NCBI GenBank assembly: GCA_016785225.1
Contig: JAFBJZ010000656.1
Span: 1,197,001 to 1,261,000 of the forward strand
Length of the DNA: 64,000 bases
Origin: Psettodes erumei
Lineage: Eukaryota; Chordata; Actinopteri; Pleuronectiformes; Psettodidae
Direction: 5' to 3'
The notes beneath the pieces were generated by a model. It was not told the origin of the DNA, ran no database searches, and saw only the letters and a program-made list of their open reading frames with translations. Positions within the stretch are counted from its first letter, which is position 1. Every line of letters begins with the position of its first letter. Position numbers and translations under genes: made by a program. Positions 23,450-35,889 of the stretch are shown here, one piece after another.

Positions 23450-26400
23450 AACAAGTTGGGTAATTATGTGGTGACAACACTTGATGGTGTTGTGTTTGTG
23501 CGCTCCTGTGTGAAACTTTGCTCTCGATTGTTCTGTTGCTGTTTTCGCCTCTCATGGTCCCAGCTGTTCTGTCTTCATCAGAGAGAGTCAACATGGAAAC
23601 AGAGCTGATGGGAATGGAACTAACATTACTGCTTGATTAATGGAATCAGTTCTTTAAACAGACTTCCAAATTGACAGATTAAACTAATCTTAACTGTTGA
23701 TTGAATGTAATGAAAACTAATGAGATCCAGAGATCTTATTTTTATTCGCTGTGCGCAAAGTTAATGTTTAATAATTGCATCATTACATGCCATCTGTTAG
23801 TGCTAATGGAAATCAAGAGGGTTTTTAAGTTCTTAGTTGCATAACTAAAAACTAGCTACTCCCCCAAAAGCCTTCGCTCTACTCGGACGGGGGGGCTTGA
23901 GCAGGTCATGGTGGGATGATGTAATCATTACCACAGCATGTCTACACCTTCCATCCTGTCTGAATCTGCTATGGCAGTCATTTTTATGGACTGTTCATGC
24001 CCGCACGAGTAACATTTCTGTCCCCTTTTATCGTCTTTATGATACCCAGTGAAAATAACCTGAGGAAATAAGAGTCCAGTTCAACCTGACATCTCTGACA
24101 CTGTTGCCAAATATTGGGTCATTTCCTTTGGGGCAGCAGTCATTCTTCTGCATGGTTGTGGTACCATCGACTCAAATTGCTATTGGCAGCAGGGTGCAAC
24201 CCCAAGGCAGAGCTGAGCCAAAGTCTCAACTCTGGTTTGTCATCCTCTGCAAACTAGACATTTGATGTCCTGTATTAACTTGCTAATTGTCCTGCAAACT
24301 CTGGCCAGGGTTTAAAGTTGTAATGCCTCCAAGCAGCTGGCAAAGCTGCGAGTCTGAATCTGAACGTGTGCTCAGTACTCTGTGAGTTCATGTGATTAAA
24401 GCACATAAAAGTGGAATTTAATATTTCAGCGGCCTGTTATTTTTTCAATTTGAGCTTTTCATGCACCCATTTTCCCTTGTTATTCTCGGAAGTTGACTCT
24501 CAGAAGAAACAGAATTACTTTAGAGATTTTAATAACTCCAGACAGCAATTTGATCAAGTTTAATTCAAAGCAAGCAGGGGACTTTTAAGAGGTTTGCAGC
24601 TGTTTAGTCTCACACTGCTTTCTACACAATGTACTGAGCGTTCAGTAAACAGATACGCTTGTTATTTAAAAAAAGAATACCATTACTTGCCATCTTCTTG
24701 CTTTAATTTGATCTGTCATGGAAAGGCCCAGAAGAGCCCTAACAAACGGCTTGGACAGCTTAATGCCTGTCAGACTGAGAGCCAAAGATGTAATTATTCC
24801 ACTTACATAGCATATTGCAGTTGAATTAAAGTCATAATAGACAGGGACTGCTGCAGAGGCCTTCTTGTCACGCATTTAGATCAGATAAATATGGTGAGAG
24901 ACGGTGCAGAAGCGGTTCGTGTTGTTTGTCAGTATCTCTTCTGGGAGGCCTTGTGTCAGCAGCAATAGAATTACAGTCACTCTCCTGAATGTACTGTAGT
25001 TTGCTCTGTAATCAAGTTTCTTAAATTGCGTCCAAATGCAGGAATATTTATGGTAATGACTGGATTAGTTGTGTGAGCCTCACCTTTAACTCCAAAATGT
25101 CACACTGTATCCTGCATGTCCAGTGTGACATTTTGTTTATGAAGTTGTCGGCTGCGTAATCATCGATAATACACCGGGCATGATAAAATTACAATGAGCA
25201 AATCTGGTAACACCAGCTATTACATTTCCTGTTGTTTTCTGCTGGTTGATTCGTGCAGGAACTCCCCTCCACTGCTCAACAGCATAACAGAAAACAGTAG
25301 GAAACAACCTCTTCTCCGCCGTTACAAGCAGAACTAAATCTGTCAGAGTTTTGCACTGTGGTACAGTTTGTGGTGGAAGTGGTGGCTGGTAAAACTCCTG
25401 CTCGCTGTATATCATTTTCTGTAAAGGAAACAAATCCCACAGAGAAAAGGGAGCGTGTGGCATTATCCTCTATGGGACAGGAGGCAATTGCATTTTCACA
25501 AAGGAAGCATTAAAAACACCACAGTCGGGAGATTAGATTAGCCAGTCTTTTTTCATTCATGGCCATGAGAACTTTATGTATACTTCAAGTATTATATATC
25601 TAATATTGTTACATAACTATGCTTTTTCACATACGTTTTTTTTCACACTTTTTATCAGCGCATTGAGGAAACCTTTGAAATGAACAACCAGTAACTGCCA
25701 TGTTGTAAAATCTCTCAAAAACATATTTCATTTGTTTTCCCTGAATATCTCCTCGTAGCAACAAAATCGTGGCTAAACTTTTTTTTAATGGTCACGTTTA
25801 AGGACTCATATCACTTAGGGCTAAGGTTAGACAAGGATTGTGGCAGCAAAACAAACACGTATGCCTTCTTATATTCTGACAAACTGTGGCCACTATCCAG
25901 GCAACAATTATGTCTCCCTCAAATTGTATCTGGCAAGAGAAAACAAAAATGGTAGTGCAAAACGGGAGACAGGTTTGATTTGTAGCACCAGAAGACTACT
26001 ATACGCTGTCCAAGCCTGTGCCAGTTATATCACATTTTGCTGTCTCAAAATATGAAATCCATCCAATGATACGATCCACCTGCAGACCAGGATTAATGTG
26101 TTTTCACCTCCAGCTCATGCGACAAAGTCAACATGACGGAGATGTCTGTGTCTTGCTGTGTCAGAGATAGTTTTGTTGTCCCTGTATCTGATCATGAATG
26201 CTGCCGTTTGATTTGGATTTCATACAAAGTGAGACGGGCAGGAGACATTTCTATTGATTAACTTCATCTGTCACTGTACACAACACTACAGCTGTGAAGC
26301 AGGACGCGCCGCTGTTAAAGACAGCTTTTAATCAATAAAATTCCACAGGTTTTTGTAAGCAAACATCCCCCCAGTGGGTCACACGACACCCGGGATGAGA

Positions 26401-29400
26401 CAAAGACAGGTCAGGACAGAGGAGCCACAGAGCTCATCACACAGGACAAGACAAGACATGATCGGATCAGCTGATGAAACAAACTGGAATTTAGTCCCCA
26501 CTGAGCTGTACAACTCTAAACTACAGGAATATTATAGTTATCCTGAGATCTGAACCTCTAAAAATGTTATTCCACAGTGCAATTCCATCTTTTGTTTTAG
26601 GGGCGGTAGATTATTATTAGATCCAGTTATGAACCCACCTTCATGTCATTAAACTTTATCGACAGTTCGCTCTGGTAATAAAAGAGCTTATTTACCCACG
26701 GCAGTGTGCACATGGGAGGAGCAGAGGCATGTGGGTATCAGGGATACATATTTGTCTTTCTGTGTTTGCACTGTTTATCGAAGCTTTTGAGTTTGGTATA
26801 CCAGACACTCCGTGTGCAAGGTCCTGTCCAGCCTGCTGGGGTCTCATCCATAAAACAGTGTGTAGGATCCATGTACGTGCACACAAAAGTTAAAAGTGCG
26901 AGGAACGCCAAGAACTGTGTGCATGCATGCCTCCATGCAATTTCCCTCTACAGGTGATGACCAACCTCCCAAACCATTCCCACAATATGAATATTGTCAT
27001 GCATATTGTTCCTGTGGAGAATGGAGACAGTGTTATGATCAAAAGACAGTTTGAGGGTTGATGGCTGCAGCAGCCTTTAATACAACAAACAGGACAATCT
27101 CCAGGATTAAATAAAGTGATCAGAATGCTTGGCTGCACACCATCAGAGCATGGTTCAACTGGCAAACGCACACAGATGCTGAGGCTCACCTTATGCATCT
27201 GCTGTATAGGTTAAACTAAACACTCCACATCACTCTGCCTCTCACAGCTCTCCTCTGTTCCTTAAATCCAACAATAGAGGTGTAAACAAACCTCTGTGTT
27301 CCTGAGTCGTCAGATTCAGTCTGCAGGAGCTGGGGTATTTTTGGTGCGTCTGCAGGGACGCGTGTGTGGATAAGACAGTGATGTGGCAGTGGTTTGATTA
27401 ACACTTAAGAGCAGTAATGTCATTCATTAGCACATGCACCAGAGCAGCATTAATTGGATGCATGCAGTCCCAGAGGAATCAGTCTGCAGAAGCTCTTCCC
27501 ATGTGATTTAACATTCACACTGTTAAAAAGAAACCTTAGCAATGCATCCGTGTCACTTCCGTATATTCCCAGTCAATATTGGCATGATTAACAGTATGAC
27601 GACGATCACTCATATTGACAATGTCATCTGTTAAAGATCATCGTCAAAGTGATGGAGTCAGGTATTATGATGTGAGGAGACTTATTACAGGCTCCAAGAT
27701 AAGAAAACAATTTGACACATTTGCTGTGATTGCAAGAGAGGAAAAGAAAAGAGAGAGAAAACTCAGCTCAGGTGAAATACAAAAATAGTTGCTCCTAATT
27801 ACTGCAGTTACTTGCAGCTTCATTTTATGGGCATTTTGTGAAGTTGCCCTCACTGCCTATTAACTTCTGACCCTCCTCAAAGGTCATTAATCATCATTTA
27901 TTTCACAAGATTCAAAAACCCAACCACCAAGCAGGATGACCTTCGAAAGGGTAAAATCACAATATCTCATATTGCATCACCTTCTTTGCGGTGATTGTGG
28001 CTGTGTCCCCGGGCGAGAGCGTGTTACCTCTACCTCATTAGTGTGCAAAGATCGCAATGTGATTGGTTCTGCAAGTGGCAGATTTGTATTGTCATTTCAA
28101 ATACTTTGCCACATGTTTATGAAGCCATGTAGTGAACAGTACAGGGCTGCGGTTGATAAACATAATGCTGTTTCTGGAAAACACTGCTGTAATCTGTGGC
28201 TCCATGATGTGGAGGCCAGCGCATTGAAACTCATCTTTAAAGACCTGATAAAAGAAGCATTTCATTTTCAAAATAGCTTTAAAAATAAACCAGGTGTTTA
28301 TTTATGACATTAACACGTCAGCTACCTGCAGATCATGCCAGTGATACGTGTTCTGGACAGAACAGTTTGTGCACAGTCTTATTCGCTTGCAGGGAGAGAG
28401 AGATTACACATTTCCGATTTACAGCCTACTTTTAATCTCTTCGCCATCTACAGGTCTCACTGAGATATATATGTACCCTAAAACAGGAAAAACTGTAAAA
28501 ACAGTGCACAGTGATGTCAGTGGAGCCTTTAATATAATGTGTCATGTTTTTATCACGGATGGTGAGAAGCAGGGCGGCTGTGGCCTGGGAGGCAGAGCAG
28601 GTTGTCCACCGATCACAGCCTTTGGGGGGAGGTGGTTGATTCCAAGCTCCTTCTGACAACATGTTGAAGTGTCTTCAGGTGTATTCGGGAAAGTGAGGGC
28701 GAAAGGGAGGGGGGTTTAAAAGTGCTTTGGATAATAGTAGATTTAATGCAGTCTGTTGAGAAGCATCCGATACACACATCGGATGAGGGCTGAAGAAGTT
28801 TCCCAAACCACAACTATAGGAGCACCTCAAACTGTACTTGTACTTCAGTAAATAACAGCTTTTGTGTCATCCTCCACCTTTGACCAAATGTTCCCAGAAT
28901 GGTGTAGATCTGATAAAGAGGTAAGCTGGAGCTGCGGCTCTCACAAAGAGGACGGACTACAAAGAAAGACGGCCGCTCTGCAGGATGTAGTCATAAAAAA
29001 ACAAAAAAACCCAAACATTTTTCATTGGCTGCAGGCATTGACTGTGTAGGCCTGTCCTCACGCATGATCAATAGCAATGTTTAATGTCTGCTCTCCGCCG
29101 CTCTTAATTACGAGCCTCAAACAAAGCCAAATCTCAGTTTGTTTGTCTTTGAACGAATAACAAGGTTGTTAGTTACAAAGGTTACATTGATTAATATCCC
29201 CCTCTCGCCCACGCCCATCGATGGATGAGTAATTCTTGGTAATGGAGCATGCTTTGCTCAAGGAATCGATCAGGGTTGCATGGAAGTGATGAAAAGTATC
29301 GGGCTGAAATCAGAGGGAATAAATTTGGTGACAATCGCGCGGGGCGGGGGGATGGGGAACGATCCGATGCCTTTTCCAGTCATCTTGATAACAGCACAGG

Positions 29401-29770
29401 TAAAAAAGAAATTCAGGCATCGATTGTTGGTGTTTTCTGCCAAAACTGCAGTAAATCTACATGACTGGACCCTCTGCAGAGTTCCATGTGCAAAAATCTA
29501 CTGTATGTGGGCAGCTTGCTTCCAGCCCACATCCTGCTTGTCGACAGATTTATAATGACTCATTTGAGTTGTAGCCAGAAGTGATTATACATATGGCAGA
29601 TAATGCATGCTGTACCTTCTGATTAACCCTCTACCACACATTACATCCAACTATGGGAGCACTTACTTTTTCACGATCAAACAAGAAATTGCTATTTATT
29701 ATTAAATGGTTATTTCTAAGTGAAAACCCTAACAAGATTTTTTTGGCTTGCATGTGGCATCACTCTTGAG
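23450..29770. other. Noncoding stretch, nothing distinctive
   Basis: No supportable gene. The longest frame (27936-28307, 123 codons) has many scattered cysteines but no recognisable fold and no splice context. A short G-rich run lies at 29339-29357. Otherwise it is AT-rich single-copy-looking DNA. Confidence 0.5.
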
Positions 29771-29824
29771 GTGTGGGGAGTTGCCATTTTGATCGTTTAA
29801 TCCCCTCCTTCTCCCCTTCTGTAC

Positions 29825-30170
29825 TCCCCTCCTTCCTCTCTCTGCGACTGAGGCAGACACCGGTGGAGGACCAGATGGTGTGTGTTACACTTGTTTCGCT
29901 GTCGAGCGACTGTTATTTATACGCCACAGAGGCGGCGGCAGCAGCGGGGCCCCCTAGACGGAGGCTTTTGTTTCGGAGCTGGAGGAGGAGGAGAGAGGAG
30001 GAGAGGAGGCGAGGCATGAACGGGAAAGAAAAACAAGTGTCCCTATTAGATTATCACCTCAGCCCCCTGTGGAAGAACTCTCTCCTCCTGTCCTGCACGT
30101 GTCGACGCTCTGCGGGCGTGGGCGTGTGTCCCCCCCGCTGCCAGGAACAGAAAACAGCCGTCTGATATCT
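29825..30170. other. GC-rich block, possible regulatory element
   Basis: CpG-rich and purine-rich sequence, including a GGC/AGC-rich stretch near 29930-29950 and a GAG-rich stretch to about 30010, in an AT-rich setting. A 130-codon plus-strand frame (29773-30165) spans it, but its alanine and arginine runs come from the GC-rich triplets. No family is recognised. It could be an enhancer or an orphan CpG island. Confidence 0.3.
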
Positions 30171-30292
30171 CAATATCACCAGCATTAGCCCAGGAAGGAG
30201 GCCATGGATCATTTTAATGCCACCTCATGTACAGGAAGCCCCGAGCAGCAGATCGATGATACGTGTCCCCCGGCCACCCATGACACCCACTA

Positions 30293-30367
30293 GCCACACA
30301 CACACATACATCCTACCTTACGTGCCTTCCTTTTACTTTGTCACACACACACACACAAAACACACAC
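30293..30367. repeat. CA-rich microsatellite region
   Basis: Two short (CA)n runs (about 30294-30308 and 30342-30357, continuing CA-rich to 30367) separated by unique sequence. Confidence 0.85.
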
Positions 30368-30369
30368 CC

Positions 30370-32700
30370 CTCCTCTACCCACTCAATAAACTGGGAGAAA
30401 AAGCAATATCTCTCTTGGCAGAGGAATATGATTAAAGCTTTTGCGCTGCTGTTATCATCCCATGAGCCGCCAACGGTGAGCAGAATGAAGCAAAGTAAAT
30501 TACCTCCAGCTGTCCCCGTGTAGCCCGCAGAACCAGAGTCAGGAGCCCCGTAATGCTCGAAGCGTTGTTGACACTTAGAGTGACAGATAGAAGTCAAGAA
30601 AAGCACATTGAGCCTTTTGTAAAGAAAACACCGTTATGGTTGTGAAACGTGTCTGCCACAGAGAAAATACTGTAAAAGCTTTTATTGGTGCTGTATGGAG
30701 CGTATGGCAGCACTCCAGTGCCACCAAGCTCTGTACTGTACATGCACTCTCACGCACTGGCTACACCATTACAGGCCATCACTGCAAGGGACACAAGTCA
30801 AAACTGTTATCAGTGTTGGGAGCAGCGTGACTAGTTTTTACACGTCTCAGTAGCGTGGTGTCACCTGTGAATCACGTAGCTTTTCAGTAATGAAACGCCC
30901 GAGAGGAGGCCGTGTTAGATGGAGCGGTGTCGGCTTTTTGTAAAGCAACGGCTGCAAGAAAACAGTAAGTAGGGATGTGCAGGTGTACACTGGGCTGAAT
31001 TTGTAATCCCCATCCCTGTGTTTTTTATGGAACAGACATTAGCTGCCTTGTGTTGTTATGTAGCTCAATATTTTCTTACAAATGGTCAACAACAGTTTGT
31101 GCCGTGCTAATCTATACAAATACTAAACAGTGAAAACGTCTGTGCTTGCTTAAAGAACTTAATGCGGTCTCTTAGGAAAACAAAATCAAGTTTTCCTCTT
31201 ACAAAAGTAATAACAATAAATGCAATATAATCGTGACAGAACGTGTATGGTAGCACAATGATTTTCTTTCCCTTTGTCTGGATTGAACTCGGGTGTTTCT
31301 TTTTATTTAACGGTAGCAAAAAATCCAGATCCGTTGAGTTACTTCATTACTGTTCTCTGGAACACAGTGTCGATGTTGGTCCTAATGATAAGTATCAGAG
31401 CACACCTTTCTATTTTTTCAGGCCTGTGATTGGTCGCTCTGTGTTTGTGGGTGGGTTGTTTATTCTGTCCTCTGTACATGGTACTTGTCTCTGTACGAAT
31501 TTTAATCTAAGTGCAATGAGTTTATGATTAATACTTTATCTACTATAAATCAAATTGCCTTGACTTGAAAGACTTGAAACCCTCTCACTTATATATCCAT
31601 ATCCATATTGTCTTTTGGGTGAACTGATCTTTTGGCATCTTCTGCAAATGGTCATCATCATCAATGTACAATACTTCACTTGTTGAGGAATTCTGTCATC
31701 ACTGCCCCCTGAAGGCCCCTTTAGAAAATAATTTTAAACTTTCTCATGCTGTTTGGACACAACAGGTTTTACGACACGCAGATTTTCTTTTCCCTTTGCT
31801 TTGACTGATCATCGTCATCCTCGGTATGGGGTTAATAAGACTGTAAGTAGGTGTGCGGGAAAGTGTAAATTGAAATCCCTGTCATCACGCTGAGATGCCT
31901 GTGTGTCATGTTCCCTGTGGTGTGTTGAGCTGTTGACTTCCATACAGATAAAAAAAGAAAGCAGTGTGAGAGCAAACATTTTGTATCAACATACCATTTA
32001 CTCCGTTCGTCCCGACCCTCATCGTTTCTCTGCACTGTGATCGGTGGGCCGGAAGCGTCGCAGAGACAGTGAGATGGATTGTAATCCATCATTAGGAAAT
32101 AGTATAGGCAAATTCCTCAAAAATAAGATTAGGGCTCACCATCAAACTAAATATGGTCACCTCTGTCTGCCATGCTAATTTGCAGCAGCAGTGAGATGAG
32201 AAGAGTGGGAAATGAGATAGAAGGAATGAGAGGACCAAAGGGTGAGGAGACTGATTGATCTCTGTCAGTCCCCCCCATTTGACTGGAGCCTGGACAACAT
32301 GCCCTGCACCTGATTTTTGTAGTCGATAGACAATATAACGGTTTGACCCTGTGATCTGTATTCAAAAGAAAAAATGCAGCAGGTCATCTTGTCAAGAGTC
32401 AGGAAGCAAATGCAACACAGCGGCTGTTACCGCTGCAGGCTCTCCTGTGTGTGAACAGGCAGCGTGTTGATATATTAAGTCAGATAAATTAGGACAGGGA
32501 CTCATTTTGTGCCAGACTGACAATTAAAGCTGCCTTGGGATTCACCCAGTGGCAACATCCGTTTCCTCTTTTAAATCTGTTTAACAGGAGCAATCATCAA
32601 GATTGACACAATGAGTGCTTATGAGATCACATGACCACATGTCTACTTGACAGTTCAGTAACAACTTCCGAAATGTTCAGTTCAGTCTACTTTTGACTGG
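30370..32700. other. Noncoding stretch, nothing distinctive
   Basis: Open frames stay at or below about 97 codons and look random. No RNA gene or recognised repeat. Confidence 0.5.
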
Positions 32701-32703
32701 CTC

Positions 32704-32850
32704 CTTTAAAGGGACAGTTTGACATATTGGGAAATAGGCTCAGTTGTAAGAGTTAGATGTGAAGTTTCATTAGCTTGACATAAAGACTGTTAACAGCTGG
32801 AGATAACATACTCCAAGTATCATTTAGAGATCTCTGGCTCTCTGGATCTC
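32704..32850 (+). repeat. Teleost 'gacatattgggaaat' repeat copy
   Basis: The sequence 'aaagggacagtttgacatattgggaaataggc' is followed by 'agagttagatgtgaag' and 'cattagcttgacataaagactgttaacagctgg'. This follows the remembered order of the fish repeat also seen at 9873 and 10505. It is forward-oriented, diverged and noncoding. Confidence 0.65.
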
Positions 32851-32859
32851 TTTAAGTTG

Positions 32860-33680
32860 GCCAGACCAAATAGCCAATGCTGCATTTGTGTAGTGAGGAC
32901 AGGCTCAGTCTTTCTCTCCTTTATGGAGTAGAGGGAGGAGTCTGCAGCCATTCTTCACAGGCTCATGTAAAAAAAAAATGATGCAATGATAACAGTGGAA
33001 ATGAAACAGAGTTTTACATTATTTGGAAAAATCTAAGTTGTTGCCACTTTGCACTAAAGTAAGTAATTTCACTCCTACACTCCCTCCATGCAACAAAATG
33101 TAAAAAATGAACTGCAGAGAGGCTGCCAATCATTTTGACATCGATCTGAGATTACAGAAATTACCTTTAAAATGATGAGGTGCTGATAAAGCTCCACAAC
33201 AACCAAGGCATGCTAGATGTAAGAAAATGGAAACAGAAAACAGGCTCTAATTCTGCAGACACAGCAGGGCTTCTGTGGGAGCCAGAGGGGCTAAATGTTA
33301 GCCTTCAGAAGAGTACTGTGAACGTGCACATGAGGCTGACTGTTGCCGAGCGCCTCATGTCGACATTTTTTTGCTCAATCCATCAGGATGCCGCGTGGCC
33401 TGGCCCTCGAGGGTGGCCAGACGTAGGTGTTTATTCAGCATGAAATGAGGTGAAGCCTAAAAATACATGGGGGGCGCTGGGCGGGGTTAAGTGGTTGGCC
33501 CTCCATTCAGAGAGCTGCAGAGTGAACGGAGCTGCCTCATTAGCAGCCTGATATGGAAGCAGGTCCATCTGGAATAGCAGGCGGAGCAACCGTGGAGAGA
33601 CTGGGACTGGGATGGAGCGAGAGCCGGGTCAGAAATGGCTGAAAGATGAACAGACTGACCGCAGGACACACACTCTCACA

Positions 33681-33714
<34 letters not shown>

Positions 33715-35680
33715 GATGCACAGCTAGAGAAGCAAGCAAAGATTTTGATACAGAGCAACACGCACAGATGCTCCATGAGACTCATCGGAGATGCAGACAA
33801 TGTCAAAACATAAACATACACACCCAGCTACACAAAGACGCATGAGGACACAAACAAACTAATGACAGAGACAGATATATGTAAACATTGAAAATAATTG
33901 TGGCCATAAATGGAGCAGCACACGCCAACTGTCACACCAGATAGATTCCCACCATTCCTCGATTTGCTCTGTTATCTATGTGGACTGAAATACAACTGTC
34001 AGGAAAAGCTAATGTCATAACAGTCGTCTCATTTAATGTAGACTGGCACACATGCACGCAAGAAGGATACATACTGAAAGGAGAGTGACACACAAACATA
34101 CAAAGACAAACGAACCAGATTCTCTTCCCCTGCCCATTTGCCATAGAGCAGAAAGCCGGGGGAGGAGTGGAGTGTGGTGACATGTTGCAGCAGATGGCTC
34201 ATCTCCTCCTCCTCCTTCTCCTTCTCTTCCTCTCGATCCTCCGCCACCTGTGGAGGAGGACACACTCTTTCTGAGACCCCGTCCGCCCTCCCCGAAATCA
34301 AGGATGCAGGTCATTTATCATGAAGAGAGCTGGTCACCTCAGATTAAAGTGTGCTGCAGCTCACGTGGATCCTGCACATCATTCCCTGCTTGTCAGACTG
34401 AATGGGTGTGAAAGTCACCGTGACACTGGTGCAAGTTTGTCTTTGTGAGCGAATCATCTCAAACATCCATGTTAAACATCTCTATTAATCACATAAATCT
34501 TCAATTTCGTTTTTTTTTCAGGCAAATCAAAAGGGTTCAGGTTTTGAAGAAACGCAAATCTTTTTTGTTTTGCCTTCTTCTTTATTTAATATCGACATAA
34601 TTGTTCTGTATCTGAGTATATATGATGTGAGAAATTATGGCACCCTCTTAAGTAAGACCTTCTGTCTACAAAAGCAGAAAACAAAAAGCAGATCTGTGCA
34701 GAACTCACAGATGGTGAGAGGGTCAAGATGATGGCCTTAAAAAAATCCTTTAAAAGTCTTAATTTCTATTTAATACAGATGTCTCAGAGATCACTGTCCT
34801 CCCCTCGCTCCCTGTTCTTCTGTGTCATACATCGGCTTTACTTCTCTCTGGCTGAGTTGATGTAGTGACAGGCCTTGTAAGGCAAGGATACACAGTGTCC
34901 TTATTCTGTCACCTTCCCCCATTGGCTTTGACTGGCCCCAACACATGCATTCAGGCCCCTACAGCACAGCCAATAAATCACTGTCCTCTGATACAATACA
35001 AGAAAAAAGTTTGCTCAACGAGCTCGGCTCAGACATTATCAGTGTTTGGTCCCAATCTATTTCAGTCCTCTCCTTTTCAGTCGCTGGATGTCTGACATGA
35101 AAGGATAGATATGCCAGTAGCTCAAACTGTGATGAAAACCGTGATGTTCTCTGCTGGGTCGGTGGTTTGGATAACAATCAGCCTGATCCATTTTTTTTTT
35201 CACGCCTGCCTCTGTCTCTTTTTTAGCCTTTCATTCACAGATGCTCGCTCTCACCTTTGAGGCGCACGTCCAGCCAATTATTCACATTACACACTTACTC
35301 ATCGTTCATCATGACCTTTTTTTCGCATAACTCTTGAGAGGAAAAAGTGACACTTCACATTGTATATCCCAGACCATCTCCAGGGAAGCCTTATGGCTGA
35401 TGCGTGTTCCCCAAGGTACATGTGTCCTCCTCTAAGAGTCATCCATTAATCTTTAAGTGCCTCCTATCAATGCAGGCCATCCCCATATCATCAGCTCCCT
35501 CAATCACCCCCAGTATCTGCAGTGACAAATCGCCAGAGCTGCAGAATGACCTTACACCATTTCCACATTGCAGTGTATCCATGGACGAGCTGTGAGACGG
35601 TCCCAGGCGTGTAAAAGACTCTCCGCACCCCTTTTCATAGGAGACTGAAAGAGACACATAGACACTACAGGATGCTGGTA
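32860..35680. other. Noncoding stretch with CA microsatellite
   Basis: No supportable gene. Holds the CA repeat at 33665-33714 and a pyrimidine-rich stretch near 34198-34250. Open frames are short or driven by these simple repeats. Confidence 0.5.
33665..33714. repeat. (CA)n microsatellite
   Basis: CA-rich run with a near-perfect core at 33688-33714; minor interruptions on the 5' side. Confidence 0.95.
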
Positions 35681-35684
35681 AATC

Positions 35685-35880
35685 ATTTTGCTTCTCATTT
35701 GGGTCTCTTTGTGGTCAGTCTGGACTTCTTGGTTGTTTGCTGTCCCTTTGTGGTCACTTTCCTTATCTTTGTGGTCATTTGCTTCTCCTTACTGTCATTT
35801 TGTAGTCATTTGTGTCTTTGTGGTTGTTTTATGTATTTGCCTTCATTTTGCATTTCTTTGTGCTTTGTTAACTTTCTGAT
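35685..35880 (+). repeat. Degenerate minisatellite, about 20-bp period
   Basis: The word 'tttgtggt(c/t)' recurs at 35708, 35747, 35768 and 35817, with diverged intermediates near 35728 and 35798, giving a period of about 20 bases. The underlying unit is close to 'ctttgtggtcatttgtgt'. The hydrophobic open frames over it are products of the repeat. Confidence 0.65.
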
Positions 35881-35889
35881 AAAAATACT

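Noticed and set aside
23370..23594. Asparagine-rich frame
   Set aside because: It is the translation of the ATT microsatellite.
27936..28307. 123-codon cysteine-containing frame
   Set aside because: Cysteines are not in a recognisable pattern, no signal peptide, and the length is within chance.
28441..28454. CTCF-like site on the minus strand (CCTGTAGATGGCGA)
   Set aside because: Matches 12 of 14 consensus positions, but roughly nine such matches are expected by chance in 64 kb, so it carries little weight alone. The same holds for the minus-strand match near 31703-31716 and the 11/14 match at 47150-47163.
29773..30165. 130-codon frame with Ala and Arg runs
   Set aside because: The runs come from GC-rich triplet repeats; no family resemblance.
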